Notes: generated by a model not told the origin, from the sequence alone. Shown: positions 52,621 to 62,418, counted from the first letter of the stretch. The stretch: 64,000 nt of DNA from Flagellimonas myxillae (GCF_023502235.1 NZ_JAMFLY010000001.1:682001-746000), one strand, 5' to 3'. Numbers and translations: made by a program.

Positions 52621-55020
52621 TTAGAATTTAAAGTTATAGGTAAGCGATGGCACGATACCGAAAATTGCTGTTCTGGTTGCCTCATTGGCTCCGGTTTCAA
52701 AATTCTGTCCAAAGGAGATTGAGGCGGCATTTTTCCGGTTAAAAACATTGTAAACACTCAAGACCCATTCGCCTTTCCATTTTTTATGAGGCTTTTTGTT
52801 GGGTTTGTAGGTCGCTGAAACATCCAGCCTATAGTAATTAGGCAGGCGGTCTGCATTGCGTTCGGAGAAATTGGCCACGGAAACGCCTTCGTATTGGTAT
52901 TGCCCATTTGGATAGGTTACGGGTCTACCGGTTTGGTAAATGGCATTGGCCCCAAAACTCCATTTTTTGTTCAACTGATAGGCCCCAGTTACCGAAATAT
53001 CGTGGGTTCTGTCGTATGGAGTACTGTACCAATTTCCGTTATTGATACCCGGGCCGCCAGCTTTGCTGTCCGTGGTTCGCTGTTCCGATTTGGATAAGGT
53101 ATAGGCAATCCATCCCGTAAAATCCCCTTCGTTTTTTCGAAGTAATAACTCAAGCCCATAGGCACGGGATTCCCCATTTAGGATTTCCGTTTCAATAGTG
53201 TTGTTTCCTATAAGGTCCGAACCATCAATATAGTCGATTCGATTGTCTACAGTCTTATAATACAGCTCGGCTTCCAAGGAGTACATTTTGTCAGTGAAAT
53301 TCCTGAAATAGCCGAGGGCATATTGGTCGGAGAGCTGCGGTTTGATGTATTTTCCACTTGGGGTCCATACATCCAAAGGGGTAACCGAGGAAGTGTTGGA
53401 CAATAAATGAATGTACTGGGCAGCTCTGGAATACCCAGCCTTGAGGGATGAATTGTCATTTAGCTGATAGGCCAAGGACAGTCGAGGTTCAAAATTGGAA
53501 AACTTTTTAATGCTTTCACTTTTACTGAAGGTCACCTCGTCCACGGGATCTGTTCGTTCGTAAAATCGGAGCGTGGGATTGTAGACCAAGGGCTGATCGT
53601 TGGCATAAATGGACAAAGGTTGCCCACCCATTCTGTTGAAGTGACTAAAACGGATACCATACTGTGCCGTTAATCGGTCCGTTAGTTTATGCTCGGCATT
53701 GATATATGCTGCACTTTCCAAGGCCCTTTTCTGGTCCAATTGTAATTCATTGATGGCTGAGGTGGGACCAGTGGGCTTTATTTGTCCAGGATCAAACTCG
53801 TATTTTATGGTGCTCACCCCAAAATCCAATTTAAAGGCATCGCTGAAATAGTATTTAAGATCGTATTTGGCGTTGTAATTATTGATAGAGGAAATCCAGT
53901 CGAATTCAAAATCCGTTATTCCCAATTCATAATCGTACCTGCTGTAGATCAAGGAAAGGTTGGAAAACAATCTGTCATTGAAAATATGGTTCCACCTCAA
54001 GTTTCCAGAAGCATTCCCATAACTACTGCTGAACGAACCGTCAAAATCGAACACATCCCTTCCAAAATAACCGGAGAGATACAACTTGTTGTTTTTGTCG
54101 ATTGTGTAGTTGGTCTTTAGGTTTAGGTCGTAAAAACTGACACTGTTCTTCTCTCCTGCAAGTTTCATTAGTAGGTGGGCATAAGAGCCTCTTCCGGCCA
54201 CTAAAAAGGAACCACGATCATTAAACATGGGACCTTCGGCCGCTAATCTGCTTGATATTACACCGATTCCACCAGTCAAGGCAAAGTTTTTACTGTTGCC
54301 ATCTTTTTGCCGCACATCGAGTACAGAGGACACCCTTCCCCCGAACTTTGCCGGGATTCCTCCCTTGTACAGTTTTAGGTCCTTAACGGCATCGGCGTTA
54401 AATACGGAGAAAAAACCAAGCATATGGGAGGTGTTGTAGATGATGGCTTCGTCCAACAGAACCAGATTTTGGTCCACGGCTCCCCCGCGAACATGAAACC
54501 CACTTGAACCTTCGCCATTGCTTGTTACCCCGGGGAGGACCTGAAGGGATTTTATAACATCCACCTCGCCCAAGACCACTGGCATTTGCTTTACGGTTTT
54601 GATATTGAGTTTGGACACGCTCATTTCCGGTTTTCTGAGAATCGCCCTTTCGGGTTCTTCAGCCGTGACTTCCACTTCATCGAGGAGGGTTGAAAACTCC
54701 TCAATTTCCATGTCCAGCTTTTGATTTTGTTCCAAATTAATTTCCCTGGAAACTTCTTTGTAGCCCATATAGGAGAATACAATGGTATAGGTTCCGGCTG
54801 GAGCGCTCAGGGAATAAAAGCCGTATTCGTTGGTGACTGCCCCAATGGTGGTGCCTTTGAGGAAAATGGTGGCGCCAAATAGCGTTTCTCCATTGATTTT
54901 GTCGGCAACCTTACCACTAATGGTGAAATTTTGTTGTGCTTGGAGTGCCGTTGCTCCCAATAAAAGACATAGGCCCGTCCATATCCAGGGCAGGCTTCGC
55001 CTTTTTCTTTTTTGTTTCAT
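52621..55020 (-). CDS. TonB-dependent receptor, DUF4249 type
   Basis: The 799-residue receptor has a signal peptide ending GATALQAQ, a carboxypeptidase-regulatory-like domain (about 30-115, ISGKVADKINGETLFGATIF), a plug (about 140-280, LQVLPGVTSNGEGSSGFHVR) and a barrel ending SLTYNFKF. The plug and barrel are close to those of the receptor at 16951-19728 (shared LPGVT-x-GEG-x-x-GF-x-VRGG-x-x-DQN), but the STN domain is absent. The DUF4249 gene follows immediately. Ligand unknown. Confidence 0.92.
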   Translation of the reverse strand: MKQKRKRRSLPWIWTGLCLLLGATALQAQQNFTISGKVADKINGETLFGATIFLKGTTIGAVTNEYGFYSLSAPAGTYTIVFSYMGYKEVSREINLEQNQKLDMEIEEFSTLLDEVEVTAEEPERAILRKPEMSVSKLNIKTVKQMPVVLGEVDVIKSLQVLPGVTSNGEGSSGFHVRGGAVDQNLVLLDEAIIYNTSHMLGFFSVFNADAVKDLKLYKGGIPAKFGGRVSSVLDVRQKDGNSKNFALTGGIGVISSRLAAEGPMFNDRGSFLVAGRGSYAHLLMKLAGEKNSVSFYDLNLKTNYTIDKNNKLYLSGYFGRDVFDFDGSFSSSYGNASGNLRWNHIFNDRLFSNLSLIYSRYDYELGITDFEFDWISSINNYNAKYDLKYYFSDAFKLDFGVSTIKYEFDPGQIKPTGPTSAINELQLDQKRALESAAYINAEHKLTDRLTAQYGIRFSHFNRMGGQPLSIYANDQPLVYNPTLRFYERTDPVDEVTFSKSESIKKFSNFEPRLSLAYQLNDNSSLKAGYSRAAQYIHLLSNTSSVTPLDVWTPSGKYIKPQLSDQYALGYFRNFTDKMYSLEAELYYKTVDNRIDYIDGSDLIGNNTIETEILNGESRAYGLELLLRKNEGDFTGWIAYTLSKSEQRTTDSKAGGPGINNGNWYSTPYDRTHDISVTGAYQLNKKWSFGANAIYQTGRPVTYPNGQYQYEGVSVANFSERNADRLPNYYRLDVSATYKPNKKPHKKWKGEWVLSVYNVFNRKNAASISFGQNFETGANEATRTAIFGIVPSLTYNFKF

Positions 55021-55234
55021 GTTTTTTGATTTAATGAATTAGACAAATTCCTGTTTTAGGATTTGTTTGCCTAAAGGACAGAAGCATATAGGAAAAGGTT
55101 GCATCAAAGAAATGTTAAATGTTGGAATTGGGATTCTTTATTTTTATCGCAAAACGTATTGTGTTGATTGGTAATCAATTGGGAAGAATCGCCTTGTTGA
55201 AGTTTATGACGGACACTTAAGGATGTAAACAAAA

Positions 55235-55256
55235 AAAGGCCCCTCGAAGGGACCTG
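55235..55256 (-). terminator. Terminator of the 55279-57045 gene
   Basis: GGCCCC and GGGACC pair (one G-U) around TCGAA, and the minus strand continues CCTTTTTTTG. It ends the upstream gene and is 215 bp before the receptor start. Confidence 0.75.
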
Positions 55257-55278
55257 GTGAAATTTTTGAGCCAATTGG

Positions 55279-57045
55279 TCATTTGCAGGTTGGTGGGAGG
55301 TAGCGTTGTGTACCGTGAATAGTTCCGTGATAAGCGCCATCTACCATTTGAAAACCTTGTTCCAATCTTGAACCATTTGGCATTAAGGAAGTAATATATC
55401 CCTGGATTATGGAATACATAAAAACGCCTGTTATCTCATGATACACATTAATTGTTTCCGTATAAACTGCGGATTGTGGTTTCTCCTTCCACCCAGATTT
55501 TGAGGCCTCTCTTTTGACCGCTGCCAACAATTGACTGGCTAAATGGTTTTTTGCTCCTTTGATTGCACCATAATTTTTTCCACCACTATTACAAAAGGGT
55601 TTCCAGCTGTCTCGAGTAATCTGGACTTTAAGCTCACCGGACGTAGCCATTAATACTTCTAAAGGAAACTTGTTTTCGCCTTCTCCCGCATTCGTATCCG
55701 CCACGTTGTAATTTACAACCCATTTTTGAATTTCTAGAGTGTGCTCTCCATAACCTGGATTTAGTGCAAAAATTCCTTCAAAACCTTCTCTATATGGATC
55801 TTGGGCATTGCCATTCGGTTTAAACATGGCCTCTCTATAATTCGTAGCTTCGTTGGTTATTTTCACATCGTCCGGTTTGGTGCATCGAAGAAAATCTTGA
55901 CCTACTTCTTTCCCATCAAAAATTACCCTGGTTCTGATAGCCGCTCCTATTTTTCCGGCTGGAGGATACCCCGTTAGCTTTAGTAGCTCTATTGGGGTTC
56001 TATGGTCTTCAACAAAGGTGCGTGTCCACAAAGGATCACCTAAGGTAAATGAATCGGTTAAGGTAATATCTGTGCCACTAGAATGACCATCCCTTTTACC
56101 ATTGGCATAGATTGGACCTTCTGTTGAAACCAATATTTTGCCCAAGTTGTTTTTAGTAAATGTAGATAGATTGGCTTGTTCAATGCCTTCTGAGGTTCTT
56201 TCTGCCACGACCTCTTTTAATTCTTCTTCGGACATATTATTACCTAAATACATAATGGCCAAAATTTCTTCTCCGTTGAGAAGTGCCCATTGATATATTT
56301 TTCCTGACCCGGTTTCCGTTGGAACAGGGATAATAACTCCGTTGCCAAGTCCCTTTATTTCAAAAGTGAAATATTCTGGTTTTGTTTCATTGGAGGGAAA
56401 ACTCAGCTCCCCCTTAAGTGCAACATCAACTTCTTCAAGTGTAAAAGGTTGCTTGTTTTTGTCCCAGCTAAATTCAACGGCACCGTCAATTGTAAATTTT
56501 TTCCAAATACCCGTGGTCACATATGTCCCAACTTCCATGAAGGTTCCACTTCCTTTTTTCTCGTTGATGTAATTCTTGGCATCGCTGATTTCACCCTCGA
56601 GTTTCGAAGTGTCACAATTGGGATCTCTTGCTCGAATCTTCTCCAAGTAGTTGTTTACGCGCTCCAAAATTGTTTCCATATCAAAAGGTGAAGTGTCTAC
56701 AAGTCCATCTTTGTCGTCTTGTATTTTCTTCAAATCTTTGCGGGCATTTTTAAAAAAATATTCGGTGCTCTTGCAATTTTCTTCACCACCTATGCCAATG
56801 GATGAGGTTGCTGTTTTTGTAGTACCCATGTTTGAATTTTTGGAAATGTTTGAAATTTTATCAGTTTTTGTTTTAGGCAGTTTTCCAGTTTTTTCTGCAT
56901 TGTTTATGGTTTTTTTTATTTTTCTTTCTTCCATTTTTACCTTGTTTGACACCTTTTTTCCCAATTTTCCCAATTGGGCATGAACGTTTTGAATACTTCC
57001 CAATCCTAGAGATAGCATTAATACAATTATTGATAGTTTTTTCAT
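55279..57045 (-). CDS. Secreted protein of unknown function, 588 aa
   Basis: The protein has a signal peptide (LMLSLGLGSIQNVHAQ), a basic coiled-coil stretch (about 25-60, KKVSNKVKMEERKIKKTINN), a helical region with Cys residues (about 90-165), then a mixed beta-rich body. A C-terminal region includes GYGEHTLEIQKWVVNYNVAD and MVDGAYHGTIHGTQRYLPPT. It resembles nothing I recognise. Alone, with its own terminator. Coding is supported by consistent signal and length. Confidence 0.75.
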   Translation of the reverse strand: MKKLSIIVLMLSLGLGSIQNVHAQLGKLGKKVSNKVKMEERKIKKTINNAEKTGKLPKTKTDKISNISKNSNMGTTKTATSSIGIGGEENCKSTEYFFKNARKDLKKIQDDKDGLVDTSPFDMETILERVNNYLEKIRARDPNCDTSKLEGEISDAKNYINEKKGSGTFMEVGTYVTTGIWKKFTIDGAVEFSWDKNKQPFTLEEVDVALKGELSFPSNETKPEYFTFEIKGLGNGVIIPVPTETGSGKIYQWALLNGEEILAIMYLGNNMSEEELKEVVAERTSEGIEQANLSTFTKNNLGKILVSTEGPIYANGKRDGHSSGTDITLTDSFTLGDPLWTRTFVEDHRTPIELLKLTGYPPAGKIGAAIRTRVIFDGKEVGQDFLRCTKPDDVKITNEATNYREAMFKPNGNAQDPYREGFEGIFALNPGYGEHTLEIQKWVVNYNVADTNAGEGENKFPLEVLMATSGELKVQITRDSWKPFCNSGGKNYGAIKGAKNHLASQLLAAVKREASKSGWKEKPQSAVYTETINVYHEITGVFMYSIIQGYITSLMPNGSRLEQGFQMVDGAYHGTIHGTQRYLPPTCK

Positions 57046-57140
57046 TGGATGGATGATTTAGATTAAAAGGGAATATTAGAAGTAAATTTTCAAAAAAGAC
57101 CCTACCATTTGACGGATGGGTATTTTGGGTTTACGAATCC

Positions 57141-57148
57141 TACTTTTG
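57141..57148 (+). promoter_or_regulatory. -7 promoter box of the GHL10-type gene
   Basis: TACTTTTG fits TAnnTTTG and lies about 130 bp before the ATG at 57277; a -33 element at normal spacing is not found. Confidence 0.4.
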
Positions 57149-57276
57149 GCTGGACGGTTTCTTTTTTTCAATATGATTTGGTGTTCGTATCGTGAGCCAT
57201 GTCGTTTAGCTAAGAATCAAACGATTACCGAAAAAGTTTGGCTAAATTCAAATCCGAAAAACACAAAAACTCAAAA

Positions 57277-58386
57277 ATGAAGCGAATTTTCCTGATAATG
57301 CTTATGGCGATGGCCTTGGTTTCATGTACTGAAAAACATAAGATTCCGGTTTATGCTTGGACAGGTGGTCCTGGGGAAGAAACCGATGCCGAGATTTCTT
57401 CGAAATTTGAAGATTTTAAAGCCAAGGGTATAGACGGGTTGATGTACAATGGGGGACATGACCCAGCTACCTACAAACGCGTGGGGAAATTGGCAAAGCA
57501 AGCTGGATTGGAATTCCATACTTGGATTCCTACTATGGTACAGGGCAAAAATCCAAAGTTAAAAAAGGAGTGGTACGCCATTAATGGTAACGGGGAATCT
57601 GCTTTTGACAAACCGGCCTATGTTTCTCATTATACCTTTCTCTGCCCCAATAAGGATGGAGTCTACAATTTTTTGGCAGAACTCTACGGTAGCGTGGCCG
57701 AAGTAGAAGAAGTGGACGGAATTCATTTGGACTACATTCGTTTTCCAGATGTTATCTTGGCCCGAGGGCTTTGGGATAAATATGGCCTGGTCATGGATCG
57801 GGAATTTCCACAATTCGATTACTGTTATTGCGACCAATGTACTTCGGATTTCCAAAGTAAAACTGGGATAGACATCAAAGCGGCGGAAGACCCATCCCAA
57901 GTAGCTGAATGGAAGCAGTATAGATATGATTTAATCACCAGTATGGTCAACCGACTTACAGAAGTTGTCCATTCGAAGAACAAAAAAATAAATGCTGCGG
58001 TTTTCCCAGGCCCTTCCATCTCCAAAAAACTGGTTAGACAGGAATGGAACAATTGGAATCTGGATGCAGTATATCCCATGAACTACAATGATTTTTACCT
58101 AGAGGGTCCGGAATGGGTTGGCGAGATGATCACCGAGGAAGTAGCTGCTGCCAAAAACGGCGCCCCGGTTTACAGCGGGTTGTTCATTTGTCCAAACCCG
58201 GAAAAGAAGGGGAGTGAAAAAGATCCTGAAAACCACGGTCTGCTTCCGGAAGAAATAGGAACTGCCATAGCCACTTCCATGGAAAATGGCGCCACAGGGA
58301 TATGTCTGTTTACCCCTGGAAGAATGACAGATGCCCATTGGGAGGCTTTTGATGAGGCCATTCACAAAGATTATAGCAAGCGTTAG
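57277..58386 (+). CDS. GHL10-type glycoside hydrolase-like lipoprotein
   Basis: The 369-residue lipoprotein starts at the ATG at 57277 (signal MLMAMALVSC). The TIM-barrel resembles GHL10/DUF187-type hydrolases (YngK, FenI), with GIDGLMYNGG, the family hallmark VDGIHLDYIRFPD, CYCDQCTSDF and WNNWNLDAVYPMNYNDF. Asp and Tyr in HLDYIRFP are typical active-site residues. Substrate not known. It stands alone before the DUF2141 gene and is oriented with it. Confidence 0.83.
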   Translation: MKRIFLIMLMAMALVSCTEKHKIPVYAWTGGPGEETDAEISSKFEDFKAKGIDGLMYNGGHDPATYKRVGKLAKQAGLEFHTWIPTMVQGKNPKLKKEWYAINGNGESAFDKPAYVSHYTFLCPNKDGVYNFLAELYGSVAEVEEVDGIHLDYIRFPDVILARGLWDKYGLVMDREFPQFDYCYCDQCTSDFQSKTGIDIKAAEDPSQVAEWKQYRYDLITSMVNRLTEVVHSKNKKINAAVFPGPSISKKLVRQEWNNWNLDAVYPMNYNDFYLEGPEWVGEMITEEVAAAKNGAPVYSGLFICPNPEKKGSEKDPENHGLLPEEIGTAIATSMENGATGICLFTPGRMTDAHWEAFDEAIHKDYSKR

Positions 58387-58550
58387 TTTTTATATTTCAA
58401 TTGGGATACCCGGTAGTTTTTTGGCTATCGGGTATTTTTTTGCCCAAAAGTTACAGTCCATCCCCAGATTCATACAATTGAGTCATTGTTTTTACACTTC
58501 AACCGGACTTAGGCCCAAATTTGGGCTGAGAATCATTAAAACGAAAAGTG

Positions 58551-58970
58551 ATGAAAGCAATAATCTTGAGTCTGGGGTTTGTCCTCTGTACATCCGTATT
58601 CGCCACAGCGCAATCAAAGGCAACGCTAAGGGTGCAAATCCAAGACATCGCAAGTGATGAGGGAACCTTAAAGGTTGGCCTCTACAATTCCGCCGAGAAA
58701 TGGTTGGAAGAGGTCTATATGGGCGAAAGCTCCGACATCAAAGATGGCCAATGTGAGGTTGTGTTTGAAAACCTGCCCTTTGGGACCTATGGCATCTCCG
58801 TGTATCACGACGAAAACAACAATGGAAAAATGGACAAATACTTGGGCTTTTTTCCGAAGGAAGACTACGCTTGTAGCAATCAGGCGCCTGCAAAATATGG
58901 CCCTCCGGAATGGAAGGATGCCAAATTTATCATCAATCAAAAAACGAATCAGCAACTCATAAAACTCTAA
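58551..58970 (+). CDS. DUF2141 secreted protein
   Basis: The 139-residue protein has a signal peptide ending VFATAQS and a DUF2141 domain (TLRVQIQDIASDEGTLKVGL, VFENLPFGTYGISVYHDENN, NGKMDKYLGFFPKEDYACSN). The DENNNGKMD stretch resembles an EF-hand-like Ca site. Starts at the ATG at 58551 (a GTG precedes it). First of a tight gene series that leads to the LytS-type kinase. Confidence 0.88.
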   Translation: MKAIILSLGFVLCTSVFATAQSKATLRVQIQDIASDEGTLKVGLYNSAEKWLEEVYMGESSDIKDGQCEVVFENLPFGTYGISVYHDENNNGKMDKYLGFFPKEDYACSNQAPAKYGPPEWKDAKFIINQKTNQQLIKL

Positions 58971-58975
58971 TCATC

Positions 58976-59599
58976 ATGAAAAAAATTATCGTACTTGTTA
59001 TTTTTTGTATTTCCGGTTTAACCCATGCCCAGGACAAATATTCCAAAGGGATGGAGAAAGCATTTCAACTGTGGGGTGAACAAAAGCCTACAGAGGCCTC
59101 CAATCTATTTGAACGAATCGCCATGGCAGAACAGGACAACTGGATTCCCCATTACTACGTGGCACATGTGAATGCCATTTCTTCCTTTGGCGAAAAGGAT
59201 TTTGAAAAGCTGTCCAAACAATTGGAAAAGGCGAAGGAGTTTTTGGATTTGGCCAAGGCAATTTCAGAAAACAATCCAGAGTTAATGGTGCTCGAAGCTT
59301 TGATAAACACAGCATGGATTGCCTATGACGGTGCCACCTATGGAATGACACTTTCAGGAAAGAATTTTCAGTTGTATGAACAAGCGATGGCCATGTCACC
59401 CGAAAATCCAAGGGTAGTGTTGGCCAAGGCGGAATGGGAAATGGGAAGTGCCAGGTATTTTGGTAAGGACGTTTCTCCCTACTATAAAGATATTGAACGC
59501 TCCTTGGAACTTTTTGCTAATTTTAGCAACGACACCCCTTTTCACCCATCTTGGGGAAAGGATAGGGCAGAAGCATTATTAAAGCAACGCAGTGAATGA
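58976..59599 (+). CDS. Secreted TPR-like protein
   Basis: The 207-residue protein begins at the ATG at 58976 just before its signal peptide (IVLVIFCISGLTHAQ), 5 bp after the DUF2141 stop. The body is helical with TPR-like repeats (FQLWGEQKPTEASNLFERIA, EFLDLAKAISENNPELMVLE, NFQLYEQAMAMSPENPRVVL). Its stop overlaps the start of the kinase (ATGA), suggesting coupling; it could be the periplasmic partner of the kinase. Confidence 0.86.
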   Translation: MKKIIVLVIFCISGLTHAQDKYSKGMEKAFQLWGEQKPTEASNLFERIAMAEQDNWIPHYYVAHVNAISSFGEKDFEKLSKQLEKAKEFLDLAKAISENNPELMVLEALINTAWIAYDGATYGMTLSGKNFQLYEQAMAMSPENPRVVLAKAEWEMGSARYFGKDVSPYYKDIERSLELFANFSNDTPFHPSWGKDRAEALLKQRSE

Positions 59600-60939
59600 A
59601 ATTTACCTCAAAATATATCGGCAGATTATTGGCTGTATCGATTTTGATCGGAATCCTGATCGCAGGTATATTTATTGGACTTAGAGCACTTTCTGGAAGA
59701 TCGGTATCTTTTGATATTGACCTTCTACGAGAAATAGGATATAATGTTTTCTATTCTATCGTCTTAGGGCTGATCAATGGGATTTTTTACGATTATTTAA
59801 ATCACAAAGTGGTTTGGAAACGATACGGAAAGTATCGTCTGCTAATAGGCGGTCTTGGGAGTGTGGCGCTTACCATGTTGGGGATTTTTTGGATACGGAT
59901 CGTAATCAATCTGGGTTTTGAAGGAGAGTCTTGGGAGGAATTCATAGCAGGGGAAAGGGCGATTTACTATGCGGTTGCTCTGCTTATTACCTTGGTTATT
60001 TCCGTGTTTTTCCATGCATTTTACTTTTATAGGAGTTGGCAGGAAAAAAAGGTCAAGGAACAGAAGATCATTGCAGGAACGGCATCCGCGCGTTTTGACG
60101 CCCTGAAGAATCAACTTGATCCCCATTTCTTGTTCAACAGTCTAAATGTTTTGACGAGTTTGATCGAGGAAGACCCCGACCAGGCGCAACGGTTTACGAC
60201 CTCACTTTCAAAAGTCTATCGCTATGTGCTGGAACAGAAGAACAAGGATTTGGTTACTGTGGATGAGGAGCTCAACTTCGCCCGGACCTATGTACGTTTG
60301 TTGAAAATGCGGTTTGAGGATAGCATTGTCTTTGAGATTCCTGAAAAAAGCAGTGTTCCTGACGCCAAAATTGTTCCGCTGTCCCTTCAATTGTTATTGG
60401 AAAATGCAGTGAAGCACAACGTGGTCACCGCTGCCAAACCCCTACATATACATGTGGAAGAAAAGAACGGAATGCTTGTGGTCCGCAATAACCTTCAGGA
60501 GAAGCAAGTGGTCAAAAAAAGTAGTGGGGTCGGTCTACAGAACATTAAACAACGCTATGGGATTTTGACGGATAGAGCTGTGGAAATTGAAAAAAACCAT
60601 TCCCAATTTAGCGTGACATTGCCCATTTTGACCCAACAAGTGAGCGTGGTAGAAACGCAGCAAAGTTATATTGCCGAGAAACGATATCTAAAGGCCAAAG
60701 AGCGCGTAAAGGCGATTAAAGACTTTTATTCCAACCTTACAGCCTATTGTATTGTTATTCCTTTTCTATGGTGGCTCAATTTTAGGACCACGGATTTCCT
60801 ATGGGCCTTCTTTCCCACCTTCGGTTGGGGGATTGGGGTATTGGTCCATGGTATGGAAGCCCACGGATACAACCCACTTTGGGGCAAACGATGGGAGGAG
60901 CGAAAAATCCAGGAACTTATGGACAAGGAAGATTTTTAG
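59596..60939 (+). CDS. LytS-type histidine kinase with C-terminal 2TM domain
   Basis: The 447-residue sensor kinase has four N-terminal membrane segments (about 10-145), a His_kinase domain with His177 (QLDPHFLFNSLNVLTSLIEE), and a HATPase (LLLENAVKHNV, GVGLQNIKQRYGI). At about 360-447 a 2TM domain follows (YLKAKERVKAIKDFYSNLTA, WGIGVLVHGMEAHGYNPLWG), like the separate 2TM proteins encoded next. Such a kinase-2TM fusion is unusual to me. Paired regulator: the LytTR gene at 62419. Confidence 0.9.
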   Translation: MKFTSKYIGRLLAVSILIGILIAGIFIGLRALSGRSVSFDIDLLREIGYNVFYSIVLGLINGIFYDYLNHKVVWKRYGKYRLLIGGLGSVALTMLGIFWIRIVINLGFEGESWEEFIAGERAIYYAVALLITLVISVFFHAFYFYRSWQEKKVKEQKIIAGTASARFDALKNQLDPHFLFNSLNVLTSLIEEDPDQAQRFTTSLSKVYRYVLEQKNKDLVTVDEELNFARTYVRLLKMRFEDSIVFEIPEKSSVPDAKIVPLSLQLLLENAVKHNVVTAAKPLHIHVEEKNGMLVVRNNLQEKQVVKKSSGVGLQNIKQRYGILTDRAVEIEKNHSQFSVTLPILTQQVSVVETQQSYIAEKRYLKAKERVKAIKDFYSNLTAYCIVIPFLWWLNFRTTDFLWAFFPTFGWGIGVLVHGMEAHGYNPLWGKRWEERKIQELMDKEDF

Positions 60940-60979
60940 GTTTTGTGGAGCACAGTTCACGGCGTACCACGCAGTTATC

Positions 60980-61015
60980 AGTCTTGGGTCTAATGTCTTA
61001 AGTCTAACATCTATC
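60980..61015 (-). repeat. Degenerate heptanucleotide repeat, inverse of 25211-25238
   Basis: On the + strand AGTCTTG, GGTCTAA, TGTCTTA, AGTCTAA, CATCTATC run in 7-bp steps; the reverse complement reads as TTAGACT, TAAGACA, TTAGACC, CAAGACT, matching the units near 25211. It lies between the kinase and the first 2TM gene. Confidence 0.75.
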
Positions 61016-61131
61016 GCCCAACAACTCATCCCATAAAAACTACAATTGGATCCACCTCTTTTTTATTACCCCCGTTTGATACCGAAATTTGAATTGTAAT
61101 TAGAAACAAGTCAAACTAAAAAATAAAGAAA

Positions 61132-61410
61132 ATGGAAATCACCAACGATATCAAATACCAAAGGGCAAAGGAAAAGGTGGAATGCCTTAAGAGCTTTTAT
61201 TCCAATTTATTGGCCTATTGTTTGGTCATTCCCTTTCTGGCCTATATCAATTATATGACCACCAGTTTTCTGTGGGTCGTTTTTCCTGCCATAGGCTGGG
61301 GGATAGGGCTAACATTGCACTGGATCAATGCAACCGGCAACCATCCTTTTTTGGGAAAGGACTGGGAAGAACGTAAAATCCGGGAGTATATGAACAAGAA
61401 CGAATACTAA
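61132..61410 (+). CDS. 2TM-domain protein 1
   Basis: The 92-residue membrane protein has the 2TM pattern: YQRAKEKVECLKSFYSNLLA, two helices around FLAYINYMTTSFLWVVFPAI, then GWGIGLTLHWINATGNHPFL and GKDWEERKIREYMNKNEY. The C-terminal GKxWEERKIxxxM signature is shared by all members here. It follows the kinase gene after a 192-bp gap with the heptamer repeat. Confidence 0.88.
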   Translation: MEITNDIKYQRAKEKVECLKSFYSNLLAYCLVIPFLAYINYMTTSFLWVVFPAIGWGIGLTLHWINATGNHPFLGKDWEERKIREYMNKNEY

Positions 61411-61451
61411 CGAATCCGTATCTTTAAATACCTGTCTTAACACCAACTAAA

Positions 61452-61754
61452 ATGGAAAATCCAACTAAGGAAAGTAAGTATATAAGAGCCAAGGAGCGTG
61501 TAGAGGAGCTTAAAAAATTCTACGGGAATCTTTGGTCATATATAGTCGTTATCTCGGCGCTGGCAGTAATCAATTATTTAACCAATGAATTTAGGTATAT
61601 GTGGTTTTTATGGGCCGCATTTGGGTGGGGGATTGGACTTTTCTTCCACGCTTTGAGGACATTTAACTTGAATCCTTTCTTTGGAAAAAGCTGGGAGGAA
61701 CGCAAAATAAAGGAGATAATGGAAGAGGATGAGAACACTAATAAATGGACATGA
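61452..61754 (+). CDS. 2TM-domain protein 2
   Basis: The 100-residue membrane protein: YIRAKERVEELKKFYGNLWS, helices with VISALAVINYLTNEFRYMWF, then GWGIGLFFHALRTFNLNPFF and GKSWEERKIKEIMEEDENTN. It has the same signature as its neighbours. Confidence 0.88.
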   Translation: MENPTKESKYIRAKERVEELKKFYGNLWSYIVVISALAVINYLTNEFRYMWFLWAAFGWGIGLFFHALRTFNLNPFFGKSWEERKIKEIMEEDENTNKWT

Positions 61755-62062
61755 TCATGGAACACTTGGATCAAGAAAAATACAATAGGGCCAAAAAGAA
61801 AATCGAGGAAATCAAGGGCTTTTACATTCACCTTTTGATTTTTGTGGTCATCAACACCTTCATTTTGGTAAACATCTACCTGAATTCGGATAACTTTTGG
61901 CAATGGCCACACTTTGTCGCCTTTTTCGGCTGGGGTGTAGGGCTGTTGATCCATGCGGGTAAAACTTTCGGGTTTATTCTATTTTTTGGCAAGGACTGGG
62001 AAGAACGACAGATTCAGAAGTACATTGAGAAGGATAAAAAGGAAATGGATAAATACCGATAA
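61745..62062 (+). CDS. 2TM-domain protein 3
   Basis: The 105-residue membrane protein: YNRAKKKIEEIKGFYIHLLI, helices, FFGWGVGLLIHAGKTFGFIL and GKDWEERQIQKYIEKDKKEM. The start overlaps the end of the previous gene by 10 bp (several nearby ATGs at 61745, 61751, 61757; 61751 makes ATGA). Confidence 0.85.
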   Translation: MDMIMEHLDQEKYNRAKKKIEEIKGFYIHLLIFVVINTFILVNIYLNSDNFWQWPHFVAFFGWGVGLLIHAGKTFGFILFFGKDWEERQIQKYIEKDKKEMDKYR

Positions 62063-62397
62063 TGGAACCAACCCAAGTTCGACTGGAAAAAGCGCAGCAA
62101 AGGATACGGAAAATCCGAAGGTTTTATACCCATCTTGCAATATTTCTCGTGGTCAACATCATTTTGTATCTAGTAAAGGCAGATACAATGGCGCTGATCA
62201 TCGAGGAAACCGGCATACACGAAATAGGCTTTGTCAACTATTTGCACTGGCAATTTTGGACCATAACACTTAGTTGGGTCATTATTTTGCTGGTTCAAGG
62301 ATTGCAACTATTTGGTCGGCCCCTTATTGCCAAATGGGAACAACGAAAAATTAAAGAACTCATGGATAAGGAGGATCAAGACTTTCAATCCAATTAA
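62062..62397 (+). CDS. 2TM-domain protein 4
   Basis: The 111-residue membrane protein is the most divergent: RLEKAQQRIRKIRRFYTHLA, two helices, VNYLHWQFWTITLSWVIILL, then AKWEQRKIKELMDKEDQDF, where the GK before W is replaced by AK. Its ATG overlaps the previous stop (TAATG). Followed 21 bp later by the LytTR regulator. Confidence 0.85.
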   Translation: MEPTQVRLEKAQQRIRKIRRFYTHLAIFLVVNIILYLVKADTMALIIEETGIHEIGFVNYLHWQFWTITLSWVIILLVQGLQLFGRPLIAKWEQRKIKELMDKEDQDFQSN

Positions 62398-62418
62398 CCG
62401 CACAAGATTTAACATCAC

